From NCBI RefSeq assembly GCF_035046485.1, contig NC_085138.1:327728129-327792128 (forward strand): DNA of 64,000 nucleotides, in the 5' to 3' direction. The position numbers and the translations under genes were made by a program. Below, piece after piece: positions 31,561-42,987 of the stretch. Under the pieces are notes generated by a model. It searched no databases. It had not been told where the DNA came from and worked only from the letters and a program-made list of their open reading frames with translations. The stretch is from Aedes albopictus. Its lineage: Eukaryota > Arthropoda > Insecta > Diptera > Culicidae. Positions within the stretch are counted from its first letter, which is position 1; each line of letters begins with the position of its first letter.

Positions 31561-33148
31561 TTTTTTGCTATAACTTTATCAGTTTTGATCCTGTTGCAAT
31601 AGCAAAAACCGACCAGTTCAAAAAAAAATATCTGGTGTAACTGTACAAGATTGAGATTATTGAATTATTTATTTGAGAAAAGAATGTATAAAATGTAATT
31701 ATATTCGCGTGACCGATGTCTTTATGTATACACATATTTTTACTTTTCGGACTGGGCTATCTGATTGTTGATTTCAATTTAAATCAATATGAGACTGTTA
31801 CACTGATTTTCGGCATTTTTTTTGCAAAGGTTCCTTGCGGCACGCCGACGGACGTAGAAACCTCTTCCATCACTGTGTGCACAAGCGTCTCGCGTTTGCG
31901 CGGACAACGACAGTTCACTAGGCCTTTGGATAGGGTAGAGAACGTAATCCTTCAGAAGCAGTTCACCAGCCGTGCACGGAACATGTAGTCCAGTAAGACA
32001 CTGTTGCGTACTGACTCAGAAGGTTACGGTAGAAGGTGTGAAAGTTTCGGTTTTGTCATATGGTCGATTTTGTATTTGTTTTTTTTGTCATGTGAAGGTT
32101 TAAAGAATGTTATAGTTTATATTTATGCTGTGCCCTATAAATCAGGAATCTTTGGTGTGCCTATGATCTGTTAGATAGTCGATGTGTTTGTTATGTCCAT
32201 TTTCGTTGATCCTCATTTTAGTTTTGTTTTTATTATCTTTGAAAGTTGTATTTCGTCCACATCCCTAGCACTATCAGCATCGGTCCAAATAAGTCCATAT
32301 TAAAGAAAACCTTTCATACACTCAGTCGAAAAATGTAAAGATATCTAATTTGTCATAAATAGTCTACGTTAGTCAAAGTCGAAGTAGTCAGTTTTTGTCG
32401 ATTTCGTCTTGATCACACGTTAGCTTCGAATCTATAAGCAAGCACTGTTAAATGCTGCACTTCCCACTATTAGTTTCTTAGTTATTTTTAATTGATATTG
32501 AAAATTATAAAGAAAATTGAATCACGAAAGCACATCAAATGTTGAGACCTATGCATTATCAAATTGAATACGCGAGATACTACTAAATATTATATATTTG
32601 GATTAAATTTGTATTTGTATAGTGTATTTGTTAAAATTAACCGAATAGAGGGAAGCCCAGGAAACAGTTCAAAGTCTGCTGATTCAAAAAATATTCCGAG
32701 ACTCGTCACAAAACACAAAAATTTGCATTATGATTCACAACGACTCTCGAAACCTTCCCAGACTCAATCGACCGGAACTGTTTTCTGGGTATAGAAACTA
32801 CTAGGCCCCAGCAGGTCCCTCCTGTGTATCGAGCATTTCTGATAAATCAGCCATACTCCATCTGTAGCAGCCGGTTCGCAATGAACCGTTGGAGGCGCAT
32901 TAAAGTGTTAAAGGTGATATTTTCATTACAAGGATTACAATTAACATCCTTCACTTTAATACCGTCGAACCCTGTGATCTTGGCCAGGGTGTTATACTGA
33001 TATTCGGCATTAAAACATTACTTGATTGTGCTGACCTCGGCAAAAAGAAACAAAAATTCGGCAAGTACCGTAAACAAATACCCACGGATATTGACTTTCA
33101 AAGAAGTTACCATTCCTTTTTAATGTTACGTCATTGTATTGCGAATGC
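31561..33148. other. No gene seen
   Basis: AT-rich DNA. A GC-richer patch at 31845-31985 gives on the minus strand the phrase SVGVPQG, like a non-LTR reverse transcriptase box, but the surrounding residues do not support a retroelement reading. Nothing else stands out. Confidence 0.35.
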
Positions 33149-33152
33149 TTAA

Positions 33153-33353
33153 GGTGAATATATATCGAAGCCACACCTCGAATTTTTAAGAGCACAAATC
33201 TGAGGAACCAAGAGACGGACAGCGCTGAAAAGTAGATCGATTGGTGGCCCGCTGGTGGTGACTAATCGATCAACTTTTCAGTGCAAACCAACCCTCGGTT
33301 CTGCACATTTGTGGTTTTGAAAATTCGAAGTGTGGCTTTGTTATATATTCACC
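33153..33353. mobile_element. 201-bp palindromic MITE, TTAA target, copy A (Wuneng-like)
   Basis: The element GGTGAATATATATCGAAGCC ... GGCTTTGTTATATATTCACC folds on itself over nearly its full length, the arms meeting near 33250 (TCGATTGGTGG / GACTAATCGAT). It is flanked by TTAA at 33149-33152 and 33354-33357. A second copy at 49672 has exactly the same length. Wuneng is an Aedes MITE family with a TTAA target; the name is my recollection and unverified. Confidence 0.85.
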
Positions 33354-33357
33354 TTAA

Positions 33358-35300
33358 AATATAATAGTTGTATCCGGGAAAAACGATATCCGCGGGTAAT
33401 TGAGTGATCAGGTTCACCCCACAGATCAACTTCACCACAGTTTACGGTATGTATTATTCAAGGGTATAGGTTTTTTTATTACAAAATTTTCGGCGATATC
33501 TACGAGAAAAGATGTCTCTAATAAGTACACAATATTCATCATATATTATAGGTAAAAGAGTATCAATCGAAATCGATGTCACATTCTTTTCGTTAAGCGA
33601 TCTAGTTTTGCCTGACAAAGAAAAAAGAAGAACCATTCAATCAGAATCCTTTTAGCAAATAAGTTGAATACCATAAAACCTTAAACTTTCTAACTTGCAC
33701 ATGAATAACATGCACTGAACAAACGACCATATCAAACATTGATCACTTGATTTAAATCCCGAATAGAGAAAATAAAATGTTTTCTTATACACGTATAATA
33801 ACAAAATTATTGTGTAAAAACTTAAACTATTTGATGGAATACTATTTTATATGGAATTAAATATGTTATTTTACATGGCGATCGATAGACAGGATGATAA
33901 ATTTTTATTACGTCTGGTCCATCAAAATGCAAGTCATGTGAAAAAGCATTGAGTTATGTTTACAAACAACAACTTATTAACGCATTTTATATTACCTACT
34001 AACATTCCCAACCCATTAAATCCGCATTGCTTTACATACACAACGAGCGCAATCATAAAATCCATACCCGACAAGCATTCTCTTGCGTTCTCTTGCGTTC
34101 ACATGCGTCGAAGCAGCTCCATCGCATCTCCGCACTCATCGCAACTCATCTACTATGTACGGTTCATGCGTTTTGCATATAGTTTCCACAGAGTGTGCTT
34201 CGACGCTTATCCGATCTCTTTTCTCTTTGCATCGCACCTCAGCCACTATGTGCTCAACGTTACGCTTACGCAGCACTTGGTCGGTATGTGGAAGAGAAAT
34301 GCCACTGAGGGAGATGGATAGGACGAAGATCCTTCCGCAAAATTAATGCAGCTGATGGGAACTTCGCGCAATAGGTGGATGGAAGGATTGCCTGTGTGTG
34401 CCAGCCAGCGCCGGGCATAGACAGGAAACCAACCAATCGAAGACGAACTTTGTTGAATAAAAGATTAGAAAATCACGACCTCGTGTAGCACGGAACACGT
34501 GCAACAGAACGCCACAGTTCGTAGTCGTTGCTCGCAGGCGCTTATGGCTACGAAAGAGAATCTTTTTCCTTTCCGAGAGTGGTTCTCAATCGGTGTAGTG
34601 CAATGGCTCATTATGTAGGATAGGGGTTAACTCTAATTGCCGTCTGTGTAAGCACCCACCAATAATAATCGATTTCATTCCTGCACCTCGCCTAACGCTT
34701 CCTCATGGCCAATTTGTTATCAATTACTAATTTATAAATTAGCTTCCATATCATGTAAAAAAGGATTGTGAAAGAACTACTATTTACTTCAAGGACAGAC
34801 TTGTTAGAATCCCAAAATGGCCGCCACAATGGCCGACTTTGGAACCTACTCACGATTTCGAGGGCACAAATCTCTTCGTAAACAAAGCCAGCGCACCTGA
34901 TCTTCTTATTCTAAGCTTATTACAAGTGAGCAAGAACAGAATAATAAAATACTTTGTTGTGTGAAGCATGCTTCTTGAGATTTGTGCATTTGAAGTTTTG
35001 ATGCATTGTTGAAGCTGGATGTCAAGACGTTTGATTGAATAGTTGTCCCTTGAATTCTGTTTCCGTCTAGTCGACATCTATTTCCATTCATTTCCCGGAA
35101 CACCTTCTACGTGACACTATATATGATGGTCAAAAATTATGATTTGACCGTAGGTGTGTATTCAAAAAGTTTTACATTTTACAATATTTACTTTTAGTTT
35201 GGGAAGCCGAAGTACTCGCGGCTGTTTCGAGGTTAGTGATAAAAAAAATGAGAAGAAGGGATTTAGTGGTCTCAAACTATATTATTTGCTAACTAATACT
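33358..35300. other. No gene supported
   Basis: AT-rich to 33950, then a mixed stretch (33.95-34.65 kb) of moderate GC without visible repeats, then AT-rich again. The 121-codon frame at 33956-34321 overlaps an 87-codon frame in another phase and has no domain. Possible unique host DNA at 34.0-34.65 kb. Confidence 0.35.
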
Positions 35301-35305
35301 AAAAA

Positions 35306-35464
35306 GGGGTCGTACACAAATTATGTCACGCTTTTAGAGGGGAGGGGGGGTTTTCAGAACGTGACGACAAAAAATATTGAGGTCCCATACAAAAAGTGTG
35401 ACATAGGGGGGAGGGGGGGTTGAAAAAGGTCGATTTTTGCGTGACATAATTTGTGTATCACCCC
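35306..35464. mobile_element. 159-bp MITE, GGGGTCGTACACAAATTATG family, intact copy
   Basis: Ends GGGGTCGTACACAAATTATG and CATAATTTGTGTATCACCCC, with inner GTCACGC and GCGTGAC and G-rich runs on both sides. A related copy at 40.56-43.24 kb is split by a 2.54-kb insertion; this copy preserves the uninterrupted CATACAAAAAGTG at the same place. Flanks share AAA. Confidence 0.75.
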
Positions 35465-35623
35465 AAACATTGATGGGACAAAATGTCCGGATCTGAAACG
35501 GAACAAAAAGAAAGGGCTTTATCGGTAGACAACGACAAGAAGAAGACAAACGGGAGCGGTGGCGACAGACAGGGATGACAGCAAACCCAAATGGCGGACA
35601 ACGAAAACATGGAACGTACAACA

Positions 35624-37865
35624 TCAAACTCTAACATCAACACGTTTTAAAAACTGATATATGAGATTCATGTACTCGAAATCAAGGCCCTCTAACACTT
35701 ATCTAACGGGTGTCTGTTGTTTTCCTTGGACCCGGTGAATTTCATGCAGCTCAGATCTGACCTCACGATGCTCATCGCATCCCCACACGACATGTTCGAT
35801 GTCTTGTAAGCCTTGCCGCAGATACAGAGATTGCTTTCTGAGAGCCCAATACGGAAGAGATGTGCGTTTAACAAATAGTGGTTGGACATCAGCCGACACA
35901 TCACACGAATGAAATCTCGGCTTAAATCCAGCCCTTTTAACCATGGCTTCTTCAACACCTATGGAAAGATGGAGTGCAACCATCGACCCATCTCTCCACT
36001 CTCCATTTGTGTTGCCAGCTAATCAAGGTCTCCTGACGGGCCAATGCAAAAAAAGTCGTTGAAGGCGATTTGACGCTCGTAAATATCGCCTTCGCTAGCG
36101 CCCAGTTTAGCCAGAGAGTCCGCTTTCTCATTGCCCGGAATCGAGCAATGTAAAGGATCTCAAGCTATGGTGATGGTGTATGAGCATTTGGACAAGTCAC
36201 ACAAGACTTGGCGTATACCATTCAGGAAGTACGCTGAGTGCTTCATCAGTTTTATTGACCGAACAGCCTCCAGAGAACTTGAGACTGTCGGTAAAAATGA
36301 AATAGTGCTCAGGTGGAAAGTGCTAATGTACTCTAAGGTGTAGTATATAGCCGCTAGCTCAGATACATACGTATACAGAACAGGGCTTTTGAAGCATGAA
36401 GGTGGCGCTATGAAATTCGTTGTAGACACCGAGTCCAGCCTAATAATCGTTTTTTGAACAATCTGCGAAGAACTGTCTGTCCCCGTTAAAATGTCCGGAC
36501 TTACTTGCAAAAATTTGTGGAATACCTACGGAACGAAAAGATTCTGGTATACCGGTGATCTCATCCATCATAGAGAGATAAAAATCCACAGATGAGCAGT
36601 CGAAGTCTGAGAAGTTGTCACGATTGGCCTTAACCGGGGATGGGCTTACCTCCAGCGTCATGTACCAGTACAACTCTGCAAAGCGCTCTGTCAGAGGCTG
36701 TACTCCAACAAGTACCTTCAAACTCATTGTGTGAGTCGAGTAGGCTGAGTGTACCAGTTATCGCCATAGTGGTTCCCTATTTGGCCATAGTGGTTATTTG
36801 AGATAATTGCATATTTTGCATCATTTCTAGAGTTTTGATGGCAAGATACATTTGAATGCTTGCTATTAAAACTTTCATAATAGATCAAAGCTTGAAAACT
36901 TTCTAATTTTCCAGTATGGCCAAATAGGGAACCACTATAGCCATAACTGGTACACTTACTCTACATGCAACCTAACGCGATCCGAAGGCAACGGTATTGA
37001 ATCCGTTGAAGCTTCAGCATGTGTGTTTTCGCCGTGGATTGAAAACAAAAACTACCGTATTCTAAAACCGACAGAAAGGTTGTTCGGTACAGCCTGATCA
37101 GATCTTCCGGATACGCTCCCCACCATGTTCCTGTAGTAGTTCGCATAAAGTTGATTCGCTTTTGGCACTTCTGTATCAGATACACAATGTGCTTCCCCCA
37201 GGTGCATTTGGAGTCGAACCAGACGCCGAGATATTGTAAAGACATGCTATGAGTGATTGTCTTACCCTTCAAAACGAGCGGAAACTTAGGCGATTTATGT
37301 TTTTAGAAAAGACAACCATCTCAGTTTTCTCCGAAGAGAATTCGACCCAGCTTGAGAGCCAAAAAAGTTGTTCAAAATTGGTGAAAGGCCACTTTCGTGG
37401 AGTTTGCCGGAAAGAACATCGAGCCCCCTTGATATCCAAAAACACTGAGCCCATTTGCTGCTTTTGCGCAAAGCCAAGTTGAATTTCTGAAGAAAGTAAC
37501 GCAAGACATTCGTTCGTTCCTTTGCCTCTGCGGAAACCAAATGGTGTATCTGACACCATGCCATTCGATTCAACCCATTTATCCAGTCGAAAGAGAATCA
37601 TCTTCTCCAACAACTTTCGTAGGCAAGACAACATCGCGATTGGACGGTACGAATTATGATCCGATGCGGGTTTCCCGGGTTTTTGAACAGCTATCACCCT
37701 CACTTGTCTCCAATAATCCGGAACAATATTGTTCTCCAGCAAGTGATTAAACAAGTTCAACAAGCGCCTTTTGGCAACGTCAGGAAGGTTTTTAAGCAAG
37801 TTGAACTTGATTCGATACATTCCTGGAGCGAAATTGTTAATTGAAAGAAGAGCAAGTGAGAATTC
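35624..37865 (-). pseudogene. RNase H-bearing non-LTR retrotransposon ORF2 remnant (I/LOA type)
   Basis: The minus-strand remnant runs through reverse transcriptase motifs (QKPGKPASDHNSYRPIAML, then GFRRGKGTNECLALL, then VFLDIKGA) and a C-terminal RT segment (YLGVWFDSKCTWGKHI). Next come an RNase H domain (AELAAIYYTLEYI, then SSLEAVRSIK and GNEKADSLAKLGAS) and a terminal zinc-finger-like tail ending in TGA at 35624-35626. It is 5' truncated and frameshifted. About 100 or more residues, including the YADD-type catalytic box, are missing at a deletion junction near 37355. A 219-bp MITE splits it at 36743-36961. RNase H after RT is typical of I/LOA-group elements. Confidence 0.82.
36743..36961. 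mobile_element. 219-bp MITE inserted at TA in the retroelement remnant
   Basis: Left end GGCTGAGTGTACCAGTTAT and right end ATAACTGGTACACTTACTC are imperfect inverted repeats, extended by CCATAGTGGTTCCCTATTTG and its complement. TA flanks both sides. Removing the element and one TA restores the reading GCM-YSTHTMSL on the minus strand, which identifies the exact insertion point. A TA duplication fits a Tc1/mariner-type mobiliser. Confidence 0.88.
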
Positions 37866-39206
37866 AACCTTGTCGTAATTATCTTAATACACAACCGCAC
37901 ATTCTCATTTTCTTCGATTTGTGAATCATTTTGGGAAAAAAGTGCTTTTTTAGTTCTGGAACATTTGCCATTATCAATTGAGCCTTAAAGCTGCACAAAC
38001 GAACATCATGATAGTGATGCCAACAGCTCGGTGAAAGTTTCCCTCCTGCCTCCTTCGCTACAGTGCTATTTTCCATATTCACAAGATTACTCTCACAGTT
38101 TCCACAGACCATGTTTTTCGTTCTTTAATGTTTCTCAAAACAAATACTTCACAATCATCATCGACGATATTTTCATGTTTTACAACTGAGTTGTTTATAA
38201 TACCAACAAATTAGGGTCCGAAATCAACGTGGACAGGGTTTAAAATGATCAAGTAACATACATTTTTGCAACAGTTTCTGTAGAAAACCTGTTTTTATAA
38301 TTAACAAAAAAGTTCTGGAGGAATTGAAGTTGACTCCTGGCAAAAGTTTAGAATATTGTTGTTCCAGGGCATTAAAAACTGTTTAAATAAAACGACCTAC
38401 TGTAAATTTTATTTCAACCTTCTTTTGCGTTAGGCGTCATATTTATTCCGAACAGTATACTACGTAAGCAAGCTATTCCCAATAGGATGGTAAAATAATT
38501 TTTTGAAAAATATTGCCCCTTTTTCACCCATTTAGACTCGAACCGAATTCAATGGCTCAGTTGAATTCCGCACACAAGTTCGATTAAAGTCACAAGACAG
38601 GGTCGTTAAATGTCCAATAGTTATTGTTATTGTTATTTATTTTTAACTAAAAATTTTGAATTAGGGAAAAGCCCCTTTTAGTGATTTCCTCATCTACGAT
38701 ATCTTTCTCAAAAAGGCGCAAAACCTTTTTATCTTTTCGAAAAATCGGTATAATATAAACTTAAAACTAAAAGCTCGTCCGGAAAAGTATCCATAATCGA
38801 GTCGTTATTTCGATGCGGATTTGTCAAGACGAAGGAATTTTGAACATCAAGGAGAGGAATCGGACGCAGTTCTTGAAAACTGGAAGAAATATATTTTAAA
38901 TAGTTATCAACAGTATAACCAAGTCTCAAAAATGTGTTCCTTGTGGAACTTATGTTTCTCTCAGAAGTGTCATAAGTAACTTTTCTATACAAATGGCGTT
39001 TTTTTCACACATCTCATTTGCACATATAGAAGAAAATCTACATCTGCTATCTCCGATAACATTTTTTTTTGAAGTTGTTCTTCTCGAACGTTCTGAAAAA
39101 TAAAACAAAATTGATTTCTCAAATTCTTTGTTTCAAGACACGTTTTACGTCTACTGTTAGCTGAGCGAGAAAAGATCCTATCAAAAAAAATATGAACAAA
39201 CATAAC
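37866..39206. other. No gene supported
   Basis: Mostly AT-rich. A minus-strand 77-codon frame at 37879-38112 starts MVCGNCE and has Cys and His residues, but no known spacing of a zinc-finger class. Minus frames at 38729-39203 overlap one another without a family match. All left unassigned. Confidence 0.35.
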
Positions 39207-39213
39207 ATTTTGT

Positions 39214-39438
39214 GGAGCCTCGTAGCCGTGCGGTTAGGGTCATCAAGCTTATAATCGCACCATGCTATGGGGTGAGGGTTCGATTTTCGCTTGGGGCGGT
39301 GAAACTTTTCGTGAGAATAGTTTCTTCCCCGTTTCCACTGGTGCATGCTCCGTTGTCCGTTGTCTAATGTTAAGTTTAAAAAAAAAAAAAAGTCTGTACA
39401 GCCGAAAGCTGAAGACGTTGTCCGTGTCTTTTTTAATA
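39214..39438 (+). mobile_element. Second SINE family, copy a, target duplication ATTTTGT
   Basis: A tRNA-like head with box A TAGCCGTGCGGTTAGGG and box B GGTTCGATTTTCGC, then a body GAAACTTTTCGTGAGAATAG...GCATGCTCCGTTGTCC...GTCTGTACAGCC.AAAGCTGAAGAC. An A run of about 13 interrupts the body at 39377-39391. ATTTTGT at 39207-39213 recurs at 39439-39445. Related copies at 40228 (minus) and 41447. Confidence 0.78.
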
Positions 39439-39535
39439 ATTTTGTTCTACCAATTGTGAAGATGTTTCAAAATTTACTATCTTGTTTGGCGAGAGACGAA
39501 CCAGCCAAGGGCTGAAAGTCTCTATAGAAAATATA

Positions 39536-40110
39536 CAGTATCGGACAATAAAAATGCACCAAAGTCGTTTTCCAATACAAAATAGTCAACTTTAGATTGC
39601 CATATCTCAGTTAATTCTCAACCGATTGTTTTCATTTTTCTGTGACGAACTACAAAACATTTCAATTTTTAAAAACTATTGAAAAAGTTCGACGATTAAA
39701 AATGACGCAATAGTTACAGACGATTGTATTTTGACAATAAAAATGCACCAAGACAAAAAGTCTTATAGCAAAAAATGCAGAAGTCAAATCATGTTGGTCT
39801 TTTCAGTGAAGTTAATCGTTGTCACACAAGAAATATATTTGTCGAGGACACCATAATGATATGACGTAACAATTTTTTTCTATAAAATTTTATGTCCTGG
39901 TGCATATTTATTGTCAAAATTCAACCTATCTGTAACTTTTGTATCAATAGTAGTAGAACTTTTTCAATAGTTTTCGAATATTGAAGTGTTTTGTAGTTCG
40001 TGATAGAAAAGTGAAAACAATCGGTTGAGCAATGACTAAGATATGGCAATCTAAAGTTGACTATTTTGTATGGGAAAACGGCTTTGGTGCATTTTTATTG
40101 TCCGATACTG
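39536..40110. mobile_element. 575-bp palindromic mariner-type MITE, TA target
   Basis: Ends CAGTATCGGACAATAAAAAT and ATTTTTATTGTCCGATACTG are perfect inverted repeats flanked by TA. The arms pair for about 190 bases each and contain an inner repeat of the terminal ACAATAAAAATGCACCA phrase. CAGT-type ends with a TA target are characteristic of Tc1/mariner elements. No transposase. Confidence 0.88.
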
Positions 40111-40227
40111 TAAATCAATCAATCAATTGTCTTGGTTTTAGATGTTTTTTTTTGCGCAGCTAATGGTAGACGTAAAAAGAGGACGAGGTGTACTATATTT
40201 TTAAATATGTTATATATTTTATTTTAT

Positions 40228-40440
40228 TAAAAGACGCGGACACCGTCTTCAGCCAGAGGCTGTACAGACTGAATGAAACTAAACATTAGACAAGGGACAC
40301 ACGGAGCATGCACCAGTGGATACGGAGAAGAAACTATTCTCACGAAAAGTTTCATCGCCCGGAGCGGGAATCGAACCCTCACCCCATAGCATGGTGCGAT
40401 TAGAAGCTTGGTGACCCTAACCGCACGGCTACGAGGCTCC
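40228..40440 (-). mobile_element. Second SINE family, copy b (minus strand)
   Basis: Same family as 39214 in reverse: minus-strand box A TAGCCGTGCGGTTAGGG, box B GGTTCGATTCCCGC, tail CTGAAGACGGTGTCCGCG. Nearly full length and without the A-run of copy a. No target duplication visible. Confidence 0.78.
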
Positions 40441-40740
40441 ACAAACAAATGCTTCGAATTTTCATAAATCATAAAAATGAACATCAATGTCTACAAGAAC
40501 ATCGTGAGATTTTTTAAGTCGATTCAGCGAACTTCTCAATTTTTTTTTGCGTTTGGGGTCATGCACAAATTACGTAACGCTTTTAGGGGGGAGGGAGAAC
40601 GTGACGACCCATACAATAAATAATGAGGTCCCATACAAAAACAGGGTGTCTACTCATAACTCAAAGTAAAATTCCCTGTGTTTTCCAGGTTTTTCCAGAT
40701 GAAATTTCAAAAGTTTAAAATTCAAAAATAACTCAAATTT

Positions 40741-40984
40741 TCTTCGAATGAGTGTAATCAGTTTCGTACCTTTTAATTCCGCCCTATGTTGCTTATCCTT
40801 TGCCAGATATGCGTATTTCGACTACCACTTGTAATCTTCCTTAGTGTCAGTTATCCACTCCGGATAGTGCATAACTGACACTGAGGAAGATTACAAGTGG
40901 TAGTCCAAATACGCGTATCTGTCAAAGAATAAGCAACATAGGGCGGAATTAAAAGGTACGAAACTGATTACACTCATTCGAAGA
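40741..40984. mobile_element. 244-bp palindrome nested in the 2.54-kb element
   Basis: TCTTCGAATGAGTGTAATCA at the left is repeated inverted at the right end, and the arms stay nearly perfect to a short loop around TCCACTCCGGATAGTGC. A MITE or foldback; target duplication not evident. Confidence 0.75.
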
Positions 40985-41446
40985 GGGTATTCTGCTTAGA
41001 GGGTTCGAAAAGTCGGTACAAGATCAAATTTTCTAAAAACTATAAAAGGGGACTTAGGGTATCATCGGCAGATTTGATCTCCTCGTCATGAGGGGTTTAT
41101 GTTGGCCAAATTGCCTGAAACTTGATCATATTCAGCATGTTTAGGAAGGATTTGTTGCCAACTCTGAGTTCAGGTTTCATAACACCCTCCATGACGAAGA
41201 GAACAAAACTGCCGAAAATACGTAAGTTCCCGTACTCTTCAAACATTCTTTCAAGATTTCTGAGCGTGGTTCCTGGAATTTCTTCCAGTGTTTCTTCCTG
41301 GATTTCCGCAGGATTCTTTCACGAGATATGAGTACGTCCCGATATTTTTGCAAAGGTTTTCCTATATACTTCCAGAGATTCTCACTGGATTCCTCCTGAA
41401 GATCCATCCAAAACTATTCAAAGATTCTTCAAGAATGTCATTGATC

Positions 41447-41602
41447 GAGCCTTGTAGCCATACGGTTATATGGGTGAGGGTTCGATTCCCGCTCCGAACA
41501 ATGAAATTTTTTCGCGAGAATAGCTTCTTATCCGTAACCACTCCGTCTTAAGTTTCGTTCTATCGGCACAGCCGCGGGCTGAAGACAGTGTCCGTGTCTT
41601 TC
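41447..41602 (+). mobile_element. Second SINE family, copy c, internally deleted
   Basis: A shortened head (TAGCCATACGGTTA joined directly to GGGTGAGGGTTCGATTCCCGC) and the usual body ending GGGCTGAAGACAGTGTCCGTG. About 30-60 bases of the head and body are missing compared with the copies at 39214 and 40228. Confidence 0.68.
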
Positions 41603-41606
41603 TTAA

Positions 41607-41710
41607 CCTTTCAGGACGCGCGCCTGTTGGATATGCAATCGCGCTGCATACGAGGAGAAAGTTTTTTTTGGGAGTGTTGTACTTTTTACAACGGCGTGCG
41701 TCCTGAAGGG
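41607..41710. mobile_element. 104-bp TTAA-flanked MITE
   Basis: CCTTTCAGGACGC at the left pairs with GCGTCCTGAAGGG at the right; TTAA lies at 41603-41606 and 41711-41714. The interior contains TTGTACTTTTTACAAC. It abuts the 3' end of the SINE copy c. Confidence 0.7.
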
Positions 41711-41984
41711 TTAATGGTTTTTCGGGATAGCTGTCCAATAGTTTATGTCGGGATTTTTACCGATAGTTTACCGATATTTTTCTTGTTTTCATCGCGGAAT
41801 TTCGTCCGTAGCTGCTTTCGGGATTCCATGAGGTTTTCAGAATTCCTCCTGGAATGTCTTTCTCGGGATTACTATTACCTAGAACTATTTTCGAGATGTC
41901 TCATTTTTTTTCTCAGGTTTTTCCTGAAGTTCCTGTCAAAATTTTATTTTAATTCTCTCGAATATTTCCCCAGGAAATTCTTAA

Positions 41985-42099
41985 CCCTCGAACGATCGCG
42001 CTGTTGTATTTTGTACAACACGTTGAAAAAATCTCGCTTTTTGTACTCAGCATTAGCGTGGTGCTGAAGCAGGTAGTTAACTGCGCGAGTTACGGAAGG
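41985..42099. mobile_element. 115-bp TTAA-flanked MITE, diverged relative
   Basis: CCCTCGAAC ... GTTACGGAAGG sits between TTAA at 41981-41984 and 42100-42103, with an inner TTGTATTTTGTACAAC like the neighbour at 41607. Termini are less well matched, so confidence is lower. Confidence 0.5.
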
Positions 42100-42103
42100 T
42101 TAA

Positions 42104-42808
42104 AAGGTATTTCGTAAGTTATCTCAAGAGACATTCTGAGGAAAACCCGTAGAAGAATCCATTCATTAACTTTGGGAGAAATCCCTAAAGGAGTATCCAA
42201 AATCTCGGGACAATTTCTGGCAAAGATTCCGGGGAATAACGCAGAGAATATCTGTAAAAAATCTCAGGTGGATCACTGCAAGAAATCCGGTACAACTAGA
42301 AGAAACAGCCAGGCTCTGAAAAAATTCAAAAGAAGCATTCAATGAGAAATATCAGCAATAACTCCTGTGGAAATTCCAGAAGGCACTCTGGAAAAAATCT
42401 TAGAAGGAAGCCCAGGGTAAATTCAGAAAAACTCTGGGAGACATCTCATGACCAGCATCGCAAGAAATCTTCTGTGAGAAGATTCATGAGATATTCCGAG
42501 AGAAATCTCAGATGAAATTCCTGTAAGGTGACCAGGAAGGACATCTCGAAGAAAGCCCACAAATAATTGTTTCATATCACAGATATCACAGGAGAAAAAA
42601 TGAAAGAAATCTCTTGAGGAACTCTTGCAGAAAATTCGTGGAAACTGCTTCAGAAACCCTTGGAGGAACTTTAGTAGTATTCTCAGGAATAACTCCTTTA
42701 GCAACTCTGAAAGAAATTCTGGGAAGATCTTCTGGTGAAGTCCCAAGAGGAACACCGGAAGGAATCGCGTTAAATCTCTATGAGGAATCCCGAAAGAAAA
42801 TCCACGAT
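42104..42808. repeat. Short degenerate repeats inside the 2.54-kb element
   Basis: Iterated AGAAATC(C/T)(C/T)AGGAGG-type phrases, mainly A/G-rich on the plus strand. The 142-codon minus frame here is a by-product of this repetitive texture. Confidence 0.5.
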
Positions 42809-42987
42809 GTGGAGCGGACCTGGTGTGATGGTTAGAACACTTGACTGTCACGCCGAGGACCTGGGATCGAATCCCACTCCCGACAAACTCACAAAATGTG
42901 GGTTCTTCCTTCGGAAGGGAAGTAAAGCGTGGGTCCCGAGATGAACTAGCCTAGGGCTAAAAATCTCATTAATGCAGATAAAAAAAA
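42809..42987 (+). mobile_element. tRNA-derived SINE, copy 3 (Feilai-like), TCCACGAT duplication
   Basis: Box A TGGTGTGATGGTTAG, box B GGGATCGAATCCC and an A-rich tail, as in copies 1 and 2. TCCACGAT at 42801-42808 recurs at 42988-42995. It is nested within the degenerate repeats of the 2.54-kb element. Confidence 0.88.

Noticed and set aside
31845..31985. Possible reverse transcriptase fragment (SVGVPQG on the minus strand)
   Set aside because: Only one short phrase matches; residues on either side do not follow any RT pattern I know.
37879..38112. Minus-strand Cys/His-containing 77-codon frame as a zinc-finger gene
   Set aside because: Cys and His spacing fits no known finger class and no adjoining exon was found.
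39214..39300. Possible functional tRNA gene (GGTTCGATT box B)
   Set aside because: Followed by a SINE body shared by three copies and bracketed by a target duplication; head stems do not fold as a proper tRNA.
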